Assembly: GCF_039851965.1 (NCBI RefSeq)
Contig: NZ_CP156674.1
Coordinates: forward strand, 620,001-684,000
DNA length: 64,000 bases
Direction of reading: 5' to 3'
From: Pseudalkalibacillus hwajinpoensis
GTDB taxonomy: Bacteria; Bacillota; Bacilli; Bacillales; Guptibacillaceae
The position numbers were made by a program, and so were the translations under genes. Under the pieces are notes generated by a model. The model was not told the DNA's origin. It did not search any database and saw only the letters and a program-made list of their open reading frames with translations. The number at the start of each line of letters is the position of its first letter. The stretch's first letter is position 1. Below, one piece after another: positions 59,329-64,000 of the stretch.

Positions 59329-60459
59329 TTATTGTTTTTTATTAAAGATATCTCTTTCAAAAACCGAGAGTGCTCTTCCAACTATTTGATCCATATTGAA
59401 GTATTTATACTCAGCTAATCTCCCCAAGAAAATCACTTTTTCTTTTAGCTTCTCTGCTTCAAGATTATATTTTCTATAAAGATCTTTGTTCTCCGTTTTT
59501 GGTATAGGATAATAAGGTTCATTTATTTCCTTTAAATATTCAATCGGATACTCTAAAGAAATAGTAGTGCCTTTTGAATGTTGACCAGTTATCTTTTTGT
59601 ATTCTGTAATTCTCGTGAAATTATATTCGTTTGGGAAATTTACCTGAGCTGCTTCCTGATAACTCTCACTAGAATAATGTTTATACTCAAAGTTCAAACT
59701 TCGATAAGGAAGATGACCAAATTTATAATCAAAAAAGTAATCAATTGTGCCTGTATAAACCATTCTAGTATATTTAATTGATTTTATTACTTCTTTATAA
59801 TCTGCTTTCAATAAAATTTTCACCTTGGGATTTTCAACCATTTTCTTAATCATATTCGTATAACCGTTTAGTGGAACTCCCTGATAAGTATCTTGAAAAT
59901 AACAGTTATTTCTACTAACAAAGAAAGGTACTCTTCCTGTCACCGATTTATCAAGTTGTTCTGGATTTAGATTCCATTGTTTTTTTGTATACCCTTCATA
60001 AACCTTATTGTAAATGTATTGAGCTAAAGTTTGAATTTCCTTTACATCAGAGTCAAGGAGTTGGAAAATAGGTATTTTATCTCCTAATGAGTACTCTTTT
60101 AAAAGTGAATTTTCTAATTTACGAGCATATTCGTGTGGAAATAATGCTTGAATCGAATTAAAGTTGAAAGGGATTGGTACTCTTGTACCTTCAATACATC
60201 CAAGCACTTTGTGAAAGTAAGGTAACCATGTTGTGAATTGAGATAAATAGTCCCAAACCTTCCTGGAATTAGTGTGAAAAATATGAGGACCATATTTATG
60301 GATCAACAAACCATGTTCATCATAATGATCAAATAAATTCCCTCCAATATGATCCCTTTTTTCCACTATTAGCACGGATTGATCTAATTCGTTAGAGATT
60401 CTTTCAGCAAGTGTACAGCCCGCTAAACCTGCCCCTACAATTACCCAATCCCACTTCAT
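59329..60459 (-). CDS. glf: UDP-galactopyranose mutase
   Basis: The ATG at 60459 (MKWDWVIVGAGLAGCTLAERI, GGGGTG upstream) gives about 376 residues; an earlier in-frame ATG is possible. The FAD-binding loop, the motif RDHIGGNLFDHYDEHGL and HKYGPHIFHTNSRKVW identify Glf. It converts UDP-galactopyranose to UDP-galactofuranose, so the glycan of this locus probably contains galactofuranose. Only 5 nt separate its stop from the convergent decarboxylase-like gene, with no terminator. Confidence 0.95.
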   Translation of the reverse strand: MKWDWVIVGAGLAGCTLAERISNELDQSVLIVEKRDHIGGNLFDHYDEHGLLIHKYGPHIFHTNSRKVWDYLSQFTTWLPYFHKVLGCIEGTRVPIPFNFNSIQALFPHEYARKLENSLLKEYSLGDKIPIFQLLDSDVKEIQTLAQYIYNKVYEGYTKKQWNLNPEQLDKSVTGRVPFFVSRNNCYFQDTYQGVPLNGYTNMIKKMVENPKVKILLKADYKEVIKSIKYTRMVYTGTIDYFFDYKFGHLPYRSLNFEYKHYSSESYQEAAQVNFPNEYNFTRITEYKKITGQHSKGTTISLEYPIEYLKEINEPYYPIPKTENKDLYRKYNLEAEKLKEKVIFLGRLAEYKYFNMDQIVGRALSVFERDIFNKKQ

Positions 60460-60560
60460 TTTGAAAGCACCCCATATCTTCTTCATAAACCCCTTATTTA
60501 TCATCTATGCCTTTTCTCATTAAGTTATACATACAGATATATTAGTTTAATATACCAGTT

Positions 60561-61352
60561 CTAAGACTTCTTTAATCTCAATTCAGAAAGCTGTCTCCAT
60601 CCACAATGAGTTTTAAATTGCGGCTCATACTCATCTCCCCACTTTTTCAAAGTATAATAGATTAACCATTCAAAAACTTGATTGTACAACTCAATGTTCT
60701 TTGTTGCATTGTTTGGATGTTGTCTATAGTTATAAAGCATTTTATCTATCCATTTTATTTCGTATTTCTCTACGATCAGAAAATCCATCCTTCTATCTTC
60801 CATATGCCTTCCTTGCCATGGATCATCTGTTGGCCATCCCCCTAACTCCTTTAGGACTTTCGTCCGATAAAGACGAGGGAATGGGACAAAATTCGATAGT
60901 AAGAATTGGTAAGGATTTTCAAAGGTAATGCCCTCTCTCCTTGGAACTTCAATTAATTTGTTTCCATTTTCATCACAATACACATCGGTTTTATTTCCAC
61001 ATATTAACGCTACTTTATTTGAAACATTCTGGACTTCTTGCAAAAGCACCTCTAAGGAGTTTGGAAATAGCCAATCATCAGCATCAAGCTTTAAAGTATA
61101 TGGTGTATTAATCATTTTCAAACCAGCATTTTGTGCTTTTGATTGACCGTAATTCTTCTTCATCTTTATTAAAATTACTCTTGGATCCATTAAATAATGC
61201 TTTATTGTAAAAAGGCTGTTATCATTTGAACCATCATCTACAATAACAACCTTCCAGGATTGATATGTTTGTTGAAATACACTTTCTATAGCCTGCGCTA
61301 AGTAGGAACCTGGATTAAAAGATGGAATTAATACTGTTACATCCTGTTTCAT
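60561..61352 (-). CDS. family 2 glycosyltransferase
   Basis: The ATG at 61352 has GTGGAGG 5 nt upstream. The 263-residue product has the GT2 core DVTVLIPSFNPGSYLAQAIES, VVDDGSNDNS and LKLDADDWLFPNS, with a DxDD metal motif. It is a close paralogue of the 61435 product, with matching CGNKT, YFPR-type and GGWPTDDPW/YEGR blocks, so a tandem duplication. It ends the leftward unit before glf. Confidence 0.9.
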   Translation of the reverse strand: MKQDVTVLIPSFNPGSYLAQAIESVFQQTYQSWKVVIVDDGSNDNSLFTIKHYLMDPRVILIKMKKNYGQSKAQNAGLKMINTPYTLKLDADDWLFPNSLEVLLQEVQNVSNKVALICGNKTDVYCDENGNKLIEVPRREGITFENPYQFLLSNFVPFPRLYRTKVLKELGGWPTDDPWQGRHMEDRRMDFLIVEKYEIKWIDKMLYNYRQHPNNATKNIELYNQVFEWLIYYTLKKWGDEYEPQFKTHCGWRQLSELRLKKS

Positions 61353-61434
61353 ATCATCCTCCACCTTCCGAATTCAAGCAAAATATTAAACACTAATAAT
61401 AAGAAGTTAAAAACTACTTAAGGATCATCGACAA

Positions 61435-62229
61435 TTATTTAGGTTTTAACTCTGCTAAAGTTTTCCATCCATTCACAACTGTGAAGATTGGATCATAGTT
61501 ATCTCCCCATCTCTTTAGCGCATCTCTAATATTCCATTCGATCATTTCATTCATCACATATAAGTTTGTAGTTAAATTACTCTCATGTTTTCTATAATTA
61601 TATAAAAGTTCATCAATCCAAAGTATTTTGTATTTTTCAATTAATCGAACGTCAATCCTTCTATCTTCAACATATCTTCCTTCATAAGGATCATCTGTTG
61701 GCCACCCTCCTATTTCTTTTAATGCTGAGGTTTTGTAAAAACGAGGATATGGTACATAGTTTTCAAGTAGGAAATCATATTTGTTATCGAACAACCTCCC
61801 ACCTGTTCTATTATATTTTCCAAATGTTTTACCTTCTTTAGTCTGGTAATGAACGGTTTTATTTCCACATACTAACGCAACATCATCGGACATGGTTGTT
61901 GCAATACGTAGTAAAAGTTCTATCGTATTTGGATACAACCAATCATCACTATCTAACATTAGTATATATGGTGTATCAATTACCCCTAGTCCTTTATTCT
62001 GGGATTTTGACTGTCCTATATTTTCTTCGTTTTTTAGTAAAGTAACTCTTGAATCATTTAAATAGTCTTCAATATTTAATAAACTGTCGTCAGTAGAAGC
62101 GTCATCTACGATAACATGCTTCCAATTTCTGAAAGATTGAGAAGAGACACTTTCAACAGCTTTTTCCAAAAAAACACCAGGATTATAGGAAGCTGTTAAG
62201 ATAGTGACCATATTTTCATCATTCTTCAC
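61435..62229 (-). CDS. family 2 glycosyltransferase
   Basis: A GTG at 62229 (GGAGGG 6 nt upstream) starts a 264-residue product. It has MVTILTASYNPGVFLEKAVES, VVDDASTDDS-type and LMLDSDDWLYPNT segments, and matches the 61-kb neighbour over its whole length (GGWPTDDPYEGRYVEDRRID). Both probably add similar sugars at different positions. It lies immediately downstream of the methyltransferase gene. Confidence 0.9.
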   Translation of the reverse strand: MKNDENMVTILTASYNPGVFLEKAVESVSSQSFRNWKHVIVDDASTDDSLLNIEDYLNDSRVTLLKNEENIGQSKSQNKGLGVIDTPYILMLDSDDWLYPNTIELLLRIATTMSDDVALVCGNKTVHYQTKEGKTFGKYNRTGGRLFDNKYDFLLENYVPYPRFYKTSALKEIGGWPTDDPYEGRYVEDRRIDVRLIEKYKILWIDELLYNYRKHESNLTTNLYVMNEMIEWNIRDALKRWGDNYDPIFTVVNGWKTLAELKPK

Positions 62230-62240
62230 AATTATCCCTC

Positions 62241-62870
62241 CTACTTTTTAGCTAATGCTGTTAAAACAAGTTGATAATTAGGGTCTACATAATTAAATAA
62301 CGTCGGAGGAAGTTGTTCTTTAGGACATCCATCTAATAAGGCTTTTGCCAGGGCTAAATTCCCATAATTTTTTACGGAGAGTATATGCGTAGAAGGGATA
62401 ACTTCTTTTAATAATTTGTTTAAAGATAAGTTCGTAAACCTCCAATAATCCCCATGAAAACTCGATTCACAACTTTGACTTAATCCTGTTGTTGTTAACA
62501 GTAAGGTTCCACCAGGCTTTAAAGCATTATAAGTGTTAGAAAGCGCAGATCTGATATCATAGATAACATGAAGTACCTGGGTTAAAATAATACAATCGAA
62601 TACTCCAACTGGTATATTTTCTCCCGTCTCTAAATTCCCTACAATTGTAGCAGCTGGCGAGTCAATTAAATTCAGTACTTCACTTTTTTTTACATTTGTT
62701 CCATAACGCTTTGTATATTCTGCATCACCGACTTCTAATACTGATCCATAAATATATTTCTTATTTAATTCTAAAAAATTCTCTATATAATACCGATCAA
62801 CTGGTGTACCTAGATCAAAACCAAATTCTTTGCTCAATGGTGCTAATGAGTAGTTCCTATCCATATTCAT
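62241..62870 (-). CDS. class I SAM-dependent methyltransferase
   Basis: The 209-residue product has motif I in GSVLEVGDAEYTKRYG, motif II-like FDCIILTQVLHVIYD and LKPGGTLLLTTTGLSQ as the post-II strand. The arrangement fits sugar or lipid methyltransferases that appear inside glycan clusters. It begins at 62870 with GAAGGGG upstream, overlapping the epimerase stop region by 14 nt, so the two are coupled. Methylation of a glycan hydroxyl or end group is inference. Confidence 0.85.
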   Translation of the reverse strand: MNMDRNYSLAPLSKEFGFDLGTPVDRYYIENFLELNKKYIYGSVLEVGDAEYTKRYGTNVKKSEVLNLIDSPAATIVGNLETGENIPVGVFDCIILTQVLHVIYDIRSALSNTYNALKPGGTLLLTTTGLSQSCESSFHGDYWRFTNLSLNKLLKEVIPSTHILSVKNYGNLALAKALLDGCPKEQLPPTLFNYVDPNYQLVLTALAKK

Positions 62871-63792
62871 TTCCCCTTCTTTTTTTAAAGTAATAGACTG
62901 TATCTGTTAATCCATTGTCTAAATCACGAATTAAACTCCATTTTAATTTAGACAGAGCTTTCCCATTGTCTAATCTGCTAAATAGTATATCTCCTTGTTT
63001 TGCTGGCATATAATCTGGTTCATAAAAATGGTTGAATTTAGCTTTTAAAATAGAATACAGTTCGTTTATACTTGTATCAGTATTAGTAGAAATGTTAAAT
63101 ACTTGGTTTTTTCCTAGATTAAGTGATTTAAAAATTGCTTCAGCCACGTCTTTAACAAAAATGAAGTCTCTTCTTTGAGTTCCATCTCCATATACATTAG
63201 GTGTTTTGGAGTTAATCAGGTTATCAACAAATACTGAAACTACCCCACTTTCACCTGTGGGATTTTGACGTGGACCGTATACATTTGATAAACGAAGTAT
63301 CGTATATGGAAGATCGTAAAACTTCTCATAAAACCTGATATATTCTTCGGCGACTAACTTTGATACTCCGTAGAAAGAAGACGGCTTGAGATCTGACGTT
63401 TCTAATAATGGTATATCGCTAAGATTTTCCTTATATACAGCTGCAGTTGATGTATAGATTATTTTTTTCACTTTGTGTGTAATACATAAATCCAGGAGAT
63501 GGATTGTTCCTAATATATTTATCGATGCATCTTCTAAAGGTGATTTGACAGAATCAGATACGCTAACTTGTGATGCCAAATGAATAACGTATTCCGGTCT
63601 TTCTTTTTCAAATATCTTTCCTAAATTAGTTGAATTAAGCGATATTTCATAAAATATTGCAGAACTATTCACATTATTTTTTTGACCTCTACACAAATCA
63701 TCAACTACAATAACACGATAACCTCTTTCAATTAAAAGATCGACGACATGGGACCCAATAAACCCGGCTCCTCCTGTAACCAAAATATTCAC
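62857..63792 (-). CDS. NAD-dependent sugar-nucleotide epimerase/dehydratase
   Basis: A GTG at 63792 (GGGGG 6 nt upstream) starts a 311-residue extended SDR. The loop is GGAGFIGSH, Thr-Ser-Thr in IYTSTAAVY, the catalytic YGVSK in SSFYGVSKLVAEEY, and QRRDFIFVKDVAEA near residue 215. It resembles UDP-glucose 4-epimerases of the archaeal/Gram-positive short type (GalE-like or UDP-GlcA 4-epimerase). A PIG-L-type gene lies directly upstream. Different substrates from the 57256 galE are likely, but not proven. Confidence 0.85.
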   Translation of the reverse strand: MNILVTGGAGFIGSHVVDLLIERGYRVIVVDDLCRGQKNNVNSSAIFYEISLNSTNLGKIFEKERPEYVIHLASQVSVSDSVKSPLEDASINILGTIHLLDLCITHKVKKIIYTSTAAVYKENLSDIPLLETSDLKPSSFYGVSKLVAEEYIRFYEKFYDLPYTILRLSNVYGPRQNPTGESGVVSVFVDNLINSKTPNVYGDGTQRRDFIFVKDVAEAIFKSLNLGKNQVFNISTNTDTSINELYSILKAKFNHFYEPDYMPAKQGDILFSRLDNGKALSKLKWSLIRDLDNGLTDTVYYFKKRRGNEYG

Positions 63793-63814
63793 ATCATACC
63801 CCCTGAGCCAATCA

Positions 63815-64000
63815 TTATAGTAGAAACATTTTTAAAATATAATATTTTTCAGCATAATTGCATCCCATCTCCATACCTCGTTTTTCTGCCCATTTTTTCA
63901 CACTTTCTGGAGAAATCAAGTGGCTTGGTTCCCTAATCTGAGAAGTATGCTTATTAAGTGCATGAATTTTCATATCTATCGATTTTGATATATCTAAATA
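63815..64000 (-). CDS. PIG-L/LmbE-family deacetylase, C-terminal part
   Basis: The frame is open from the right edge of the window to a TAA at 63815 (61 residues seen). The visible sequence, with LDISKSIDMKIHALNKHTSQ then ISPESVKKWAEKRG and NYAEKYY, is the usual C-terminal end of PIG-L N-acetylglucosaminyl deacetylases. Such enzymes remove acetyl groups from GlcNAc-containing glycolipids or saccharides. The catalytic HxxH-type N-terminus is outside the window. It is 22 nt upstream of the epimerase start and probably in the same operon. Confidence 0.75.
   Translation of the reverse strand, partial: YLDISKSIDMKIHALNKHTSQIREPSHLISPESVKKWAEKRGMEMGCNYAEKYYILKMFLL

Overview
The window is AT-rich chromosomal DNA of an endospore-forming Bacillaceae member. 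The evidence is gene content and order, not a database search. The rpoY-rnjA-ktrC block and the ykuL/ccpC/dapH/dapL/ykuS/ykuT/ykuU block follow the Bacillus subtilis ykr/ykq/yku order with some rearrangement. Ribosome binding sites are strong AGGAGG types, TTG and GTG starts are frequent, and several promoters fit the late mother-cell sporulation factor SigK. The species cannot be named from the sequence alone.

Layout. 1-7 kb: a truncated HAD phosphatase, an EamA transporter, RNA polymerase epsilon (rpoY), RNase J1 (rnjA), the potassium gating subunit ktrC, and a bd-type quinol oxidase (cydAB) whose promoter carries two Rex-like operators. 7-11 kb: a two-gene heterodimeric ABC exporter. 11-21.5 kb: the yku-like block (peroxiredoxin, MscS channel, YkuS, DapL and DapH of the acetylated lysine/DAP pathway, CcpC, YkuL) with ChaB, a TauE permease, a VOC protein, an MFS exporter, an SDR and CorA inserted. 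21.6-24.6 kb: two small unannotated genes, a VOC protein and a soluble three-PAS histidine kinase. 24.7-28.3 kb: an AlgJ/AlgI-type surface O-acetylation pair and a VanW protein. 28.4-33 kb: an exported protein of unknown function, tRNA-Val(GAC), PgpA, YjcH-YjcG-YjcF and a DUF421 protein.

33-64 kb looks like a spore-surface region. It holds a protein with three nearly identical 93-bp repeats, cysteine-rich coat or exosporium-like proteins, an ExsC-like protein, and a large glycan locus. A sat / SLC13 permease / cysC operon makes PAPS. A translationally coupled operon encodes a UDP-GlcNAc 2-epimerase, a 4,6-dehydratase, an RmlD-type reductase, an epimerase and two glycosyltransferases, probably for a UDP-L-QuiNAc- or UDP-L-FucNAc-type donor. 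Beside these are one intact and one frameshifted PAPS-dependent sulfotransferase. A second cluster (52-64 kb) has many GT2 glycosyltransferases, GalE, UDP-galactopyranose mutase, a UDP-glucuronate decarboxylase-like enzyme, a methyltransferase, another epimerase and the tail of a PIG-L deacetylase. A complete 2,526-bp IS21-family element with a 5-bp target duplication lies between the two halves.

The most interesting reading is that the locus builds a sulfated glycan on the spore surface during late sporulation. SigK-consensus promoters (AC, 16-17 nt, CATAnnnTA) precede the aminosugar operon, the intact sulfotransferase, the decarboxylase-like gene and the repeat protein. The glycan structure and its sulfation are inference.
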